A DNA stretch of 64,000 nt from Paraconiothyrium sp. Pb-2020 (GCA_022419385.1 JAJUBI010000004.1:2771286-2835285); one strand, 5' to 3'. Counted from the first letter of the stretch, positions 45,704 through 58,787 are shown. The notes: generated by a model not told the origin, from the sequence alone. Numbers and translations are program-made.

Positions 45704-48229
45704 CTAAGACCCAAAGTCGTTCGAAAATACACCGCCGTATTGATTGTTCCAATCTTGTGCCTCGAGCATCCAGCTGACGGAATCGAAGAACTCATAGCTG
45801 TTAGCGCTGGCCAGGCCATTCGGCAATGGTGCGGGCATGCTGAGTGTGTTGAGATGCGGATTGAAGCTCGGAAGACTATGTGCTGGATTCTCCACGATCA
45901 TGCCCGGCGGAGGTGTGGAGTTAGATGAGCTGTCTGGATTTGTCGGGTTTTCTCGGACTGTCGTGTCGAGTTGCTCTGCAGCGCCATTGACTTGCGATTC
46001 GCGCCAACGCCATACGCAATCAAACACGACGCTCATGCTCATCCGACTACGGATAATGAGACCAAGGGGATCTTCGAGTAGACCTAGCAATCGTCAGAGT
46101 TCATCCCACAACATCCCGTACGCAGAGCTGGGCGGAACGCAACTAGAGACATGACTCAAGGACTAGACTTACCGGAACTGTCTCGGCGGTGGCCCGCTTG
46201 TTGTTTGTTTTGTTGTTGCTGTGAAGGAGCCTGAACATTGCTGTTGAACATGTTCGCAACACCTGGATTGCTGACGACAGGCGACTGAGACATGCTATGC
46301 AAACTGCGGCCCCGAGAACTTTCTTTCCAGAGTTGAGCTAGTACCTCCGCAAAGCGATCGAGCAAATCATTGGTCTCCACCTTCGATTTCCGTAAGGCCT
46401 CTACAGTCTGCAAAACGTATTGTCTACCCTCGGACGGCAACCTTCCTGCGAAATCCGAGTTGAGAAGTTTGAGCAAGGCGAAGCCAGCTGCAAGCGCTAA
46501 CTGCATGATATGATATGGTGTGTGGATCAGCTGCCCACCGCGTTGCAGTTTTATGACACGGTCGAGATATGCAGTCGCGGACCAGTACAGTTGCACGAGA
46601 TCATCGCGGCGTTCGAGGCGCGCCTCTCTGTTGAAGAAAGAATACAAATGCAGGTGAAGGCTGACCGCGCAATGGTGTAGTTCCTCTAGTTCTGGCCCTG
46701 TGTTAATTCTTGTGCTCACCAGAGAGGTAACCTAGTTGCAAGAATCTGCAGGACGAGCATACCTTTGTTTACCCCATCGAAAGCTCCACGTTCTTCTCGG
46801 AGGCGATCTGCTTCCAAACCCATATATGTGGTTGCAGCCCCTTCGGAGAATCTATTGTTATTCATGGAGTACAATAGCTTGTTAATGCGGCTCGCGGCCA
46901 TCTCTTGACGCAGTCGGACGAATATATCGGGAGGTAGCGTTCCAGCATGCTCCTCATCGTCCATCTTGAAGTCTAACGTACTATCGTATAGAGTAACCGA
47001 TGGCTGACCATGGCCGGTAGAAACACTACAATGCATCAGCTACTGCAACAAGATACCCCAAACTTGCAAAAGACCTACGTTTGGGCAACGATGTTGCAAA
47101 CGGCCCATGTCCGTAGCCTATCCTGGATGTCCTCCTTTTGCAGTCGTACCTTGGTCCTCGAAAAGTCTTGCGGATGCGTTGGCTGGTGCAGGCCGATTTG
47201 GATAGCAACCTGCATCATAACACCGCAGAGCACGAAGGTAGGATCCATAACCGTGCGGTGCTGCGGCAGCGGCCAATAGCACAGAAGACACAGCGCCTTC
47301 ACTACGTGATGGTTCGTCTGACCCTTGATGGTCTTCCATATCAAATCGGTCAACGGGTCTTTCAGGCGACTCAGTAGTCCTGGGTCGCGCTTGTAGTGGC
47401 GCGCCCCGACACTGATGATGGCCCAGAAGAGCAGCTTGTTGTCTTTCGTAAGGACTTCCTCGGGCTGGCGCAGCGGATCAAGGAACGGTAGGAACCGGTG
47501 GTATTTATCAAAATACTCGGCAAAGAGCTCCGTGACCTGAGCTGGCGGCAGGCGCAGGCTGTCGAGTGAATGCATCATGGGCGATCCGCTTCGCAAGTCC
47601 AGCAGCGAGGTCGCGGCAACCTGCTGGTGCTGTGTCTGTAGGAACGCGTCGTCCTCGTCGACTTTGACAGTGCCAGGCACGAAGGACGTATTGTCCGTCA
47701 TCTGCTGCTGCTGCTGCTGCGGCGTGTTGACCATAGGCATATGGTTCGCTCGGCCCTCATACATGGCCAGGCGGTTGCGCAGCTGCTCCATCTCGCGCTC
47801 CATTTCGGCATTGCGCGTGCGCTTTCCTATGCGCTTGAAGTTGGGTTCGATGACGCATTTCAGGCCTTGCTTTTGGCACCGCGCGCAGCTCACGAAGGGG
47901 TCTTGTTGGACGTTGCATCTGAGCTGCGGAGGGTCAGCGGGGTCCTGTAACAGCGGGTTCTGATATGTCTCTCTCCGCGATGCAACTGACTCGACGGGAA
48001 TGTATGCACGCACCTTCTGTTGACGACATTCATTGCAGGCACGCTTCACCACTGTGCTGCGTCTGCTCCCGGGGCGCGTATTCGCGGCGTCGCCATTATC
48101 TTCGTCGTCGCTGGAGGCCGGTCGCTTGAAGGTTTGGGAGCGCGCGCTCGTCGGGCTGGCAACGTAGGATATGGGCGGGTTCCCTTGCGCACCATTTGGC
48201 GTCTGGGGCGACATGGACAACATTTCCAT
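45704..48229 (-). CDS. Zn2Cys6 transcription factor, Leu3/LeuB-like
   Basis: Nuclear binuclear-zinc-cluster regulator of 742 aa. Five exons: 48229-48014, 47923-47079, 47025-46763, 46697-46173 and 46083-45704, with introns of 90, 53, 65 and 89 bp. The first intron lies inside the zinc cluster. After splicing the cluster is CNECRQQKLRCN through CARCQKQGLKC, with cysteines at 65, 68, 75, 85, 88 and 95, spaced C-x2-C-x6-C-x9-C-x2-C-x6-C. The following NFKRIGKRTRNAEMEREMEQ linker and coiled coil closely resemble fungal Leu3/LeuB, which controls branched-chain amino acid genes in response to alpha-isopropylmalate. A glutamine run (QQQQQQ) and a fungal transcription-factor middle region (LFAEYFDKYHRFLPFLDP) follow. 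The C-terminus is Asn/Pro/Ser-rich, a possible activation region. Some moulds annotate relatives as War1-like, so the target pathway is not certain. Confidence 0.9.
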
Positions 48230-49113
48230 CGTTGTGCCCGATATCGCATGCAGTGAGGGTTCGGCTCGAACGAACGGAAGAATTCAATGGCGGGGGAGGC
48301 TGAGCTAGACTCAAATGGCCGAAATGTCGGAGGCGTCACAGTGCACTGTCAACACGCTCGGCTGCCAATTGCTGCGAACGTGCGGAGCTGTCACTCATCT
48401 GATGTGATGTTGGCGGCTGTTCATGCAGGAGCCCGGAAATTGACGTCGCGTCGATAGCCGCCCAGCCTGACTCATCTGTCGACTGGAATTACGGTTGAAG
48501 CAGTGGGACAGTGAGGGACATCTCCGCAACAGCCAATGGCACCATGGCCGCTGGTCTACTTCCGGCAAGCTTCCCACGGGCGCGGACGCAGCTTCCAGTG
48601 TGGTGGACTACCTGGATCATCGAGCATTGTCTGAACTTTTCAGGACCAGGATCACTGCGATCGCCTAGCTAGAATAACAGAACGAGCCGTCATGTCTAAC
48701 CACGCCTGTTAGGCAGGACATCAAGTTCGTTTGATGGCAGGCAGAGTGCGCATTGCTTCTTGCATCTGCTCTGTGGTCTAGTGAAGACCTATCCGAAACA
48801 GTGAAAACAAATGGTCTGGTAGAGAAACGTGGGTACTATTCGGTCATGAGAATACTACTACGGTTGCTGGTAAGAAGTGTATTTTGCAACAGCAAAGCAC
48901 CGTCGCAGTCACCATTAACAGGACGTCCGGGGCGAAGATTTGGCTTGTCAGTAGTTTTTCATTCTACTAAGCGAAATGTTCTGGGACGCCCGAGCGTAAT
49001 ACAGAAATCGCCTTGATATCGTAATTCCTAAAGCCCGCCTGATCCAGGAACTGCCCGTAATGCACATGAACACCGATGCCCTGTTTTCAACCACTCCTCA
49101 CAATCATGATCCC
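48230..49113. other. Intergenic region, Leu3-like / eL34
   Basis: 884 bp with the promoter of the regulator gene and the 3' flank of the eL34 gene. No gene is seen. Confidence 0.5.
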
Positions 49114-49592
49114 TTAACGCTTCTTCTGCTGCGACTCCTTGAGCACCTTCTTGACGACCTTCTGCTCCTCGATAAGGAAAGCACGGACGATGCGGTCCTG
49201 GACACAGCTGGCGCATCGCGAACCGCCATAGGCGCGCTGGACGGTCTTCTTAGGGCGGGAGACGGTGGCGTACTCGCGGGGGCGGAGGGCAGGAATACCA
49301 GGGAGCTTGGTACCGCAGTCCTAAACTCGTCAACACATGTTCATGGCGTTTGAAATTTCGTCACATACACCACACTTGGGGGCGGTGCCCTTCTTCTTGA
49401 TGTGCAGGTATCGGAGCTGGCCGCCGGGAGTCTTGATCACGCGGACATTGTTGCTGGAGGTGTTGTACGGGGCCCGTCGGCGCTGCCCATGGTCAGTCTC
49501 GAGTTTCAATCTTCCCAAGAGTTCCAATATCGCGGCTTCTGGAAGCCCTCTGGTGCGGACAAACGTACGTAGGTAAGTCTAGTGGACGGCAT
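49114..49592 (-). CDS. RPL34: 60S ribosomal protein eL34
   Basis: Large-subunit ribosomal protein eL34, 114 aa. Exon 1 is 49592-49569, only eight codons (MPSTRLTY). Intron 1 is 49568-49483 (86 bp, GTACGT...GGCAG). Exon 2 is 49482-49369. Intron 2 is 49368-49321 (48 bp, GTATGT...TTTAG). Exon 3 is 49320-49114. Spliced, it reads RLTYRRRAPYNTSSNNVRVI, then KTPGGQLRYLHIKKKGTAPK, CGDCGTKLPGIPALRPREYA and TVQRAYGGSRCASCVQDRIV. The four cysteines of the CGDC and CASC pairs form the usual zinc site; the first pair is built across intron 2. It diverges from PRP8. Confidence 0.96.
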
Positions 49593-50342
49593 TTTGATGG
49601 TGTTCCCGAAGATTCAGACGGAGGAATTACTGCAACGGCTGTAAGCGACGACGTTCGAATGAATATGCGTATGCGAGCGATGAGATGTGTTCGTACCTGA
49701 TCTGTCAAAAGTAATTAGTATGGCAAGGAGTAGCGGATGCGCGTTGTGGCAGACTTACCGCGGGTGTTGCTGTTGTCGACGGTCGTTGGACTTTCGCGAT
49801 GCTTCGGACTGTGTGGGAAGCGCGCTCGCTTAATTTTTCGGGGAGCCGCTAGTGACGTGCCAAGCCTCACGTGAGCCCGTCGCGGCCCCGGGGCCTTGCG
49901 CGCAGGAGAAATATCATCACCCGCCACTTGATGTGCATCGCGAGTCCCTCCATCGCGTGGGGTATCAATTTCTTTACGACGCGTCTATTTCCTCGTGCGA
50001 CCCCTCTTGCTCGGTCGCAGGATTTATCTTTCTCGGCCGCTGCGCGCCATTCGACTTCGCTTGGAGAGCTTTAGGTTCCATCTCCTAAGCTTGAGTCGCG
50101 ACCGGCGCATCAATCAGTCTTCCGCTGCAGCGCATGCTGTAGCTGGGCCAAAAGGTAACCCATCCCGTCTCCAACACTTCCTTCCCCAGATTGCAAACTC
50201 CGTCGCAATTACGAGCTATCTTCGGCCGCTGTAATCAGCAATATCGCGACTACGGCCTAGATCTACCTGCCCGGCAAACCTCAGCTCATAGTCCATCCCC
50301 ACTGACTCCACCAAGACACCTCCAGCCAGGTCGCAGACCAAG
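49593..50342. promoter_or_regulatory. Divergent intergenic region, eL34 / PRP8
   Basis: 750 bp between the start codons of two highly expressed housekeeping genes. It should contain both promoters and 5' leaders. Pyrimidine-rich stretches precede the PRP8 start. Specific sites could not be assigned. Confidence 0.5.
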
Positions 50343-53300
50343 ATGGCTTTCCCACCGCCGCCGCCGCCTCCCCCTCCCCCAGGGGCACCTGGCTCTGCAT
50401 TTGGAGCTCTTCCCCCGCCGCCACCACCTCCAGGACCTCCTGGCACTGTAGGTCCACCAGGCCTACGGCCACCCGTCGACCCACAGGTTGCAAAGTTCGC
50501 GCAGAAGAAGAAGGACTGGCTGCGACGACAACGGCAGAGGTTTGGTGAGAGGCGAAAGGCAGGGTTCGTTGAGACCCAAAAAGCGGATCTTCCCCCGGAG
50601 CATTTGCGCAAAGTTTTCAGAGACATTGGAGATGTTTCGCAAAAGAAGTTCACAAGCGACAAGCGAAGCTACCTAGGCGCTCTCAAATTCATGCCCCATG
50701 CGGTGTTGAAGCTCCTGGAAAACATGCCTATGCCATGGGAGAGCAGACGCGATGTCAAGGTCCTTTACCACACAAATGGATGTTTGACTTTGGTCAACGA
50801 GGTTCCTCGTGTAATTGAGCCCGTATTTCATGCTCAATGGGCCGCCATGTGGATTGCGATGCGCAAAGAGAAGAGTGATCGACGGCATTTCAAGCGCATG
50901 CGATTCCCGCCATTTGACGACGAAGAACCACCTCTGTCATATTCGGAAAACATCGAGGATGTGGAGCCATTGGAGCCGATCCAACTGGAACTGGATGAGG
51001 AGGAGGATAGCCCGGTATACGACTGGTTTTACGAGCATCGACCTTTGCTTGATACGCCACACGTCAATGGGCCGAGCTACGAGAAATGGAATCTGGATTT
51101 GCCTCAAATGGCGACGCTCTATCGTCTCAGTGACAAGTTGCTGAGCGACTTGGTGGACAAGAACTACTTCCATATGTTCGATTTGGATAGTTTCTTGACT
51201 GCGAAGGCCCTTAATGTAGCAATTCCTGGAGGACCCCGCTTCGAACCCCTGTACAAAGACATCGACCCGAACGACGAGGACTTTGGCGAGTTTAATGCGA
51301 TCGACCGCATTATTTTCCGGTCTCCCATCCGAACTGAATATCGTGTGTCATTTCCGTTCCTTTACAACTCCCTCCCGCGATCCGTCAAGCTTGCGTGGTA
51401 CTCTCACCCCCAAGTTGTGTATGTTCGCAGTGATAATCCGGATCTTCCGGCATTTTACTTCGACCCCATCATTAACCCAATCTCGTTGCGCGCGGTAGCG
51501 CCCAAGAACATCACGGTTAGCCATGAGGATGAAGTTTTCGGTTACGGAATAGAGGAGGACGATGAAGACGACTTCCAACTTCCTGACGACGTGGAACCTT
51601 TCATGGCCGAAGAGGAGCTTTACACCGATGAGACAGCTTCAGCCATTGCCTTATGGTGGGCACCGCATCCGTTCGACAAGCGCTCGGGCAGGATGGTGCG
51701 AGCGCAGGATGTACCCCTTGTGAAGCAGTGGTATCTCGAACACGTTCCTGCTGGGCAGCCTGTCAAGGTACGAGTGTCGTATCAGAAGCTTTTGAAGACC
51801 TACGTGTTGAACGAGCTCCATAACCGACCCTCAAAGGCACAAAATAAGCAAAATCTGATTACTACACTGAAAGGTACTAAATTTTTCCAACAAACCAAGA
51901 TTGATTGGGTGGAGGCCGGTTTGCAAGTGTGCCGGCAAGGCTTTAACATGTTAAACCTGCTCATTCATCGAAAGAATCTTACTTACCTGCACCTCGATTA
52001 CAACTTCAATCTGAAGCCGGTCAAGACTCTCACCACCAAAGAACGAAAGAAGTCGCGTTTCGGAAATGCTTTCCACCTGATGCGCGAGATCTTACGTTTG
52101 ACCAAGCTCATTGTCGATGCTCAGGTGCAGTACCGGCTTGGCAACATTGATGCTTTCCAGCTTGCTGATGGTATTCTGTACGCTTTCAACCATGTCGGCC
52201 AACTCACAGGAATGTACCGCTACAAGTACAAGTTGATGCACCAGATCCGCTCTTGCAAAGATTTGAAGCATCTCATCTACTATCGGTTCAATTCCGGTCC
52301 CGTCGGAAAAGGTCCTGGTTGCGGTTTTTGGGCCCCAGCATGGAGAGTGTGGCTGTTCTTCATGCGCGGTATCATTCCACTGTTGGAGCGATGGCTTGGC
52401 AACCTTCTTTCTCGACAATTCGAAGGTCGACATAGCAAGGGTGTTGCGAAGACAGTCACCAAGCAACGTGTGGAGTCTCACTTCGATCTCGAGCTTCGCG
52501 CTGCGGTGATGAGTGATCTCATGGACATGATGCCCGAGGGCATCAAGCAGAACAGGTAACAACCGTTTTTACAGCATCTGTCGGAAGCCTGGAGATGCTG
52601 GAAGAGTAACATCCCATGGAAGGTACCAGGCCTCCCTGCGCCGATTGAGAACATCATTCTTCGTTATGTCAAGAGCAAGGCCGATTGGTGGATCTCCGTT
52701 GCCCATTACAACCGTGAACGCATTCGTCGAGGCGCGACTGTCGACAAGACAGTTGCCAAGAAGAACTTGGGAAGATTGACGCGTCTGTGGTTGAAGGCTG
52801 AGCAGGAACGTCAGCACAACTACATGAAGGACGGACCTTACGTCTCGTCAGAAGAGGCTGTTGCCATCTACACAACGATGGTCCATTGGCTGGAGGCAAG
52901 GAAGTTTCAGCCCATTCCTTTCCCCAGTGTGTCGTACAAGCACGACACGAAGATTCTAATCCTTGCACTTGAGCGCCTACGTGAAGCGTACTCGGTCAAG
53001 GGTCGCCTGAATCAGAGTCAGCGCGAGGAGCTCGCATTGATCGAACAGGCCTACGACTCACACGGAACGACCTTGGCGAGGATCAAACGATTCTTGCTCA
53101 CGCAACGCGCATTCAAAGAAGTTGGCATCGACATGAATGACAATTACAGCACAATCAACCCTGTATACGATATCGAGCCCATGGAGAAGATCACGGATGC
53201 CTATCTCGATCAATATCTGTGGTACCAAGCCGATCAGCGCCATTTGTTCCCAGGCTGGATCAAGCCTTCCGATTCCGAAGTTCCTCCATTGCTCACCTAC

Positions 53301-56300
53301 AAGTGGGCTCAGGGTATCAATAACCTGGACAAGGTTTGGGAGTATCAAGATGGAGAATGCAATGTCTTGATCGAGACACAACTATCCAAAGTGTACGAGA
53401 AGATGGATCTAACCCTGCTCAACCGTCTCCTCCGGTTGATCATGGACCACAATTTGGCGGACTACATTACTGCCAAGAACAACGTTCAGCTCAATTATAA
53501 GGATATGAACCACGTCAATGCTTACGGTATGATTCGAGGTCTGCAGTTCTCCGGCTTTGTTTTCCAGTTTTACGGGCTTGTCTTGGACATTTTGTTGCTT
53601 GGTTTGACGAGAGCGAATGAGATTGCAGGGGCTCCGGAGAGCCCCAACGACTTTCTTCAGTTCAAGGACAAGGAAACTGAAGTTCGCCACCCCATTCGTC
53701 TCTACACAAGATACATTGACCGAATCTGGGTCTTTTTCCGATTCTCGGCCGAGGAATCTAGGGATCTGATCCAGCGGTTCTTGACGGAGAACCCTGATCC
53801 CAACTTCGAAAACGTCATCGGCTACCGCAATAAAAAGTGTTGGCCACGTGACTCTAGGATGCGTTTGATGCGTCACGATGTCAATCTTGGGCGTGCTGTA
53901 TTCTGGGATCTGAAGAATCGTTTGCCTCGATCGATTACCACGATTGAGTGGGACGACACCTTCGCGAGCGTGTACAGCCGCGACAATCCCAACCTCCTTT
54001 TCTCCATGAACGGCTTTGAAGTGCGCATTCTTCCAAAAATTCGCAACCTTAACGAGGAGTTCCCTACGAAGGACAGCGTGTGGTCACTCGTTGACAATGC
54101 CACAAAAGAGCGCACCGCGCATGCCTTCCTTCAGGTCACCGAGGAAGACATTCAGAAGTTTAACAACCGCATTCGGCAGATCCTGATGTCTTCCGGATCG
54201 ACGACGTTCACCAAGATCGCGAACAAGTGGAACACTACGCTAATCGCGCTCTTTACGTACTACCGTGAAGCAGCAGTGTCCACTGTCAACCTGCTTGACA
54301 CCATTGTCAAGTGCGAGACCAAGATTCAGACGCGTGTAAAGATAGGCCTGAACTCTAAGATGCCCTCCCGTTTCCCTCCAGCCGTCTTTTATACGCCAAA
54401 GGAACTGGGTGGTTTGGGAATGATTTCGGGGTCACACATCTTGATTCCTGCCAGCGACAAGCGATGGTTCAAGCAGACCGATACTGGTATCACCCACTTT
54501 CGCGCTGGTATGTCTCACGATGAAGAGACTCTGATCCCGAACATCTTTCGGTACATCATTCCATGGGAGTCTGAGTTCATCGACTCGCAGCGTGTGTGGA
54601 TGGAATACTCACAAAAGCGACAAGAGGCGCACCAACAGAACCGACGACTAACACTAGAGGACCTGGAAGACAGCTGGGACAGGGGTCTACCCCGCATCAA
54701 CACTTTGTTCCAGAAGGACCGTAGCACTCTCAGTTTCGACAAGGGTTTCCGAGCGAGGACCGAGTTCAAAATCTACCAGCACATGAAGAGCAATCCATTC
54801 TGGTGGACGAGCCAGCGACACGACGGTAAACTCTGGAACCTCAATGCGTACAGGACGGATGTCATTCAGGCATTGGGTGGTGTAGAGACCATTCTCGAGC
54901 ACACGCTCTTCAAGGCGACTGCTTTCCCGTCCTGGGAGGGTCTATTTTGGGAAAAGGTACGTTATTCTGAGTTCCTCGTCACAGTATTGGTATCACGTGT
55001 TACCCTAGGGTGTGCGACGCAGTAATTAACATTCTGACGAATAAGAGCCCCATACGTGCGAACTATGCTGACTTTCCATAGGCATCTGGATTCGAAGAAT
55101 CTATGAAGTTCAAGAAACTCACGAACGCCCAACGGTCCGGTTTGAACCAAATTCCTAACCGTCGTTTCACTCTTTGGTGGTCCCCTACAATCAACCGTGC
55201 CAACGTCTATGTCGGTTTCCAGGTCCAGCTTGACTTGACTGGCATATTCCTACACGGCAAGATCCCGACGCTGAAGATCTCTTTGATCCAGATCTTCCGT
55301 GCCCATTTGTGGCAGAAAATCCACGAGTCCGTTGTGATGGATCTGTGCCAGGTCTTTGACCAGGAACTGGAAGCCTTAGGCATTGAGACGGTGCAGAAGG
55401 AGACTATCCATCCTCGTAAGTCGTACAAGATGAACAGTTCCTGCGCCGACATCTTGCTGTTCGCCAGTCACAAGTGGAGCGTCTCAAACCCGTCTCCCCT
55501 TCAAGACAACAAGGATCAAATGGGCGCCACCACGACGAACAAGTTTTGGATCGATGTTCAACTGCGCTATGGTGATTACGATTCCCATGACATTGAGCGT
55601 TACGTCCGCGCAAAATATCTTGACTACACTCAAGACAGCATGAGCATTTACCCATCGGCTACTGGTTTGATGATTGCCATTGACTTGGCCTACAACTTGT
55701 ACTCGGCGTATGGCCAGTACTTCCCCGGCCTTAAGCAGCTTGTCCAACAGGCTATGGCCAAGGTCATGAAGGCTAATCCCGCTCTTTACGTCCTTCGTGA
55801 GCGCATTCGAAAGGGTTTACAGTTGTACGCTTCGGAAAGCAACCAAGAATTCTTGAACTCACAGAATTACTCGGAGCTGTTCAGCAACCAAGTTCAGCTG
55901 TTTATTGACGACACCAATGTCTACCGTGTCACTATTCACAAGACCTTCGAGGGTAATTTGACCACCAAGCCCATCAACGGTGCCATCTTCATCTTCAACC
56001 CTCGAACCGGCCAACTTTTCCTAAAAATCATTCACACCAGTGTCTGGGCTGGACAGAAGCGTCTTGGTCAGTTGGCTAAATGGAAGACTGCAGAAGAAGT
56101 CGCGGCTCTCATTCGATCGCTACCCGTGGAAGAACAACCGAAACAGCTGATCGTCACTCGCAAGGGTCTACTCGATCCTCTTGAGGTTCACTTGCTCGAC
56201 TTCCCGAATATCTCCATCCGTGCATCGGAGCTTCAGCTTCCTTTCCAGGCTGCGATGAAGGTTGAAAAGCTCGGTGACATGATTCTTCGCGCGACTGGAC

Positions 56301-57577
56301 CTCAGATGGTGCTTTTCAACCTTTACGACGAATGGCTAAAGACGATATCATCGTATACCGCATTCTCGCGTTTGATCCTTATCTTGCGCGCTTTGCACGT
56401 GAACCAAGACAAGACGAAGTTACTCTTACGCCCTGATAAGACAGTCATTACACAAGAGCATCACATCTGGCCCACACTAGGTGACGACGATTGGATCAAG
56501 GTCGAGGTGCAGCTCCGTGATCTTATCCTCAATGACTACGGCAAGAAGAACAACGTCAATACTTCCTCGCTCACTAGTAGTGAAGTGCGCGACATAATCT
56601 TGGGAATGGAAATTTCGGCGCCATCCATGCAGCGTCAACAAGCTGCCGAAATCGATGCGCAACAACAGGAGCAACAACAGCTGACCGCTGTGACCACGAA
56701 GACTCAGAACATTCACGGCGAAGAGATGGTTGTCACAACTACGTCTCAGTATGAGCAAGCATCATTTGCTTCCAAGACGGAGTGGCGCACCAGGGCAGTC
56801 GCAACTTCGAATTTGCGTACACGTGCGAACAATATATACATCAACTCGGAAGATGTCAAAGAAGAAGGTCACTTCACTTATGTCATGCCAAAGAACGTCT
56901 TGAAGCGATTCATCACCATTGCAGATTTGCGGGTGCAGGTTGCAGGCTACCTATACGGACGATCACCGCCAGACAACGAGCAGGTCAAGGAGATTGTTAC
57001 CATTGTCATGATACCGCAGGTTGGTAACACACGCGATGTCCAGCTACCCAAGACCTTGCCGCATCACGAATATCTTAACGACCTGGAGCCATTGGGTATC
57101 ATTCACACTGTCAGCGGCAACGAGCCTCCCTACATGCAAGCCAGCGATGTGACACAACACGCTCGCTTGATGAACACTCATTCGAGCTGGGACAAGAAGA
57201 CTGTATCCATGACCGTGTCATTCACGCCCGGTTCGGTCTCGCTCGCCGCTTGGGCCCTCACGCCAGCAGGTTACAAATGGGGTGCAGAAAACAAGGACAC
57301 TATGTCCGATAGCCCCTCTGGCTTCTCCACTTCTTTTGGTGAAAAGTGCCAGCTTCTGCTGTCCGACAAGATTCGTGGCTACTTCCTGGTCCCCGATAAC
57401 GGCATTTGGAATTACAGCTTCCTGGGTAGCGCTTTTGGAACGGTGGAGAAGAGGCCCGTGAACGTCAAATTGGACACGCCGGCGAGGTTCTATGATGGCG
57501 TGCATCGGCCGCTGCATTTCCATAATTTTGCCGAGCTCGAGGATGTTTGGGTTGATCGGGAGAACACTTTCGAGTAA
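50343..57577 (+). CDS. PRP8: Pre-mRNA splicing factor Prp8, with one internal in-frame stop in this sequence
   Basis: Core protein of the U5 snRNP that cradles the spliceosome active site. The coding sequence spans 50343-54956 and 55082-57577, with one clear intron (54957-55081, 125 bp, GTACGT...CATAG). Conceptual length is 2369 positions, normal for Prp8 (about 2335-2410). The N-terminus is proline-rich (about residues 4-40). Conserved blocks follow in order: AQKKKDWLRRQRQRFGERRK; NLTYLHLDYNFNLKPVKTL; the PROCN region with GPGCGFWAPAWRVWLFFMRG; TKERTAHAFLQVTEEDIQKF; QIPNRRFTLWWSPTINRANV in the large domain; the RNase H-like domain with RYGDYDSHDIERYVRAKYLD; and a C-terminal Jab1/MPN-like domain (QVAGYLYGRSPPDN). 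A TAA at 52557-52559 interrupts the frame in the normally invariant stretch before LQHLSEAWRCWK. The frame is otherwise the same on both sides, consistent with two compensating one-base indels. No intein is present. Confidence 0.95.
52557..52559 (+). other. PRP8: In-frame TAA inside PRP8
   Basis: The reading is AAC AGG TAA CAA CCG TTT TTA CAG (52551-52574). One extra A near 52554 and one T fewer in the five-T run at 52566-52570 would give N-K-V-T-T-V-L-Q, matching the conserved N-K-(A/V)-(R/K)-T-I-L-Q of Prp8. This is probably a sequence error, but it could be real. See findings. Confidence 0.85.
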
Positions 57578-58787
57578 TGGGACGTATAGGGTGTAGAGTG
57601 TATACCAATTCGGCGTTGGGGGTAAATCGGCGTTGATGCATGGTCAATCTTTGGGGTTGTAGCATACCGGTTGCATTTGGGAACGGTGTGTGTGGAATCG
57701 TGAAGGAAAAAGGTGTATAATTGCATGTAAGAAATTTGATTCACAAATGTATCTGAATGTGCTACAACCGGTCTTTCGACCGTTCTCGTTCAGTCGAACG
57801 GCCCCTACAACCCATGCTCTATTATGACCAGGTCACATGGCAGACCACTTTCGTTCCCTACGTCTGATCAGGGAGGGAAAGTCACACCGAGTCACGCTGC
57901 CCGCCAATGTTGAACTCCACAGATGCTTGGCTTCGGCTGTAGGATCTGTATAGCAAGGATCAAACATTAGCCGAGTACATTTCAATGGTCCATTGTTACT
58001 CGGTGCTCGCGGTTCATTGCGCGATTACCAAACGACCGCCATCCCGGAGGAGGCGCAGACGGCTACGCGTTCACTCACAATCAAAAATCAGTTCGCGGTG
58101 GGTCTGCATAGTAAAAGACATATGGATAGATTTTCACTAATATGGATGGCCAAGAGAATGCTCGTTCCAAAAAGGCAAGTCATTGAAATATGCCTTACAC
58201 TTACTTGTAAGGCTGACTCCGAAATGCCGAAGTACCGATTGCACTTGTACTCCGACTCATGCGTCCACTTAGTTGATGTATCAAGGAAATACTGTACTGA
58301 TATGGTGAAAGCTTCTCGCCCAGATAATGATAGCAAAGTGACGGTCGGGTGAGCAACGAGAGCGCCGTCTCAGTAACAATGAATAGTTCATTATCAACGA
58401 TGCAGTGGCTAAGGGAGCTATGGTAAATCTCCTGAGTCCTGAAATGCCCTGATCCCAGAAAGGACCAGTTTGAGATGCAGTCCATGTGATGCAAGCCTCC
58501 CCACGGGGTGACATCTGCATTTACGCACTGTCAGACAGGCCTAATGGTCTGTTAGCAATGACTGGAACGTGGGACTGCTGGCCACACCGCTATGTAGCAA
58601 CTCATCACTTAGGATTTGCAAGCGTACACAGCCTCCAGAGCGTACGAAGCTCTATGCATCCATAGTCTGTAACCCACTGAATTAGTCCGTAGCGTAAACC
58701 TAAATGTAGTATAAATGAACCTGAGTTCCAAGATCAAATCCTCACCAGACAAGAGTTCCTCAATAACCATTGCCAACCTTCCGTATA
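57578..58787. other. Intergenic region, PRP8 / AA9 gene
   Basis: 1.2 kb with the PRP8 3' flank and the upstream region of the AA9 gene. The longest frame (57993-58352, 119 codons) has no features. A TATA box for the next gene lies at 58710-58716. Confidence 0.5.
58710..58716 (+). promoter_or_regulatory. TATA box of the AA9 gene
   Basis: TATAAAT, 72-78 bp upstream of the ATG at 58788, a typical core-promoter position for an inducible secreted-enzyme gene. Confidence 0.5.

Noticed and set aside
52556..52574. A 19-bp GT...AG segment in PRP8 as a tiny intron
   Set aside because: It is too short to be spliced. Its removal shifts the frame, and it would delete conserved residues. The compensating-indel reading explains the site better.
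50343..57577. A PRP8 intein
   Set aside because: Prp8 is a known intein host in fungi, but total length is normal and conserved blocks are uninterrupted apart from the stop.
57778..57802. Inverted repeat CCGTTC...GAACGG downstream of PRP8 as a terminator or RNA gene
   Set aside because: The six-base stem with a ten-base loop is too weak, and eukaryotic Pol II genes do not use such terminators.
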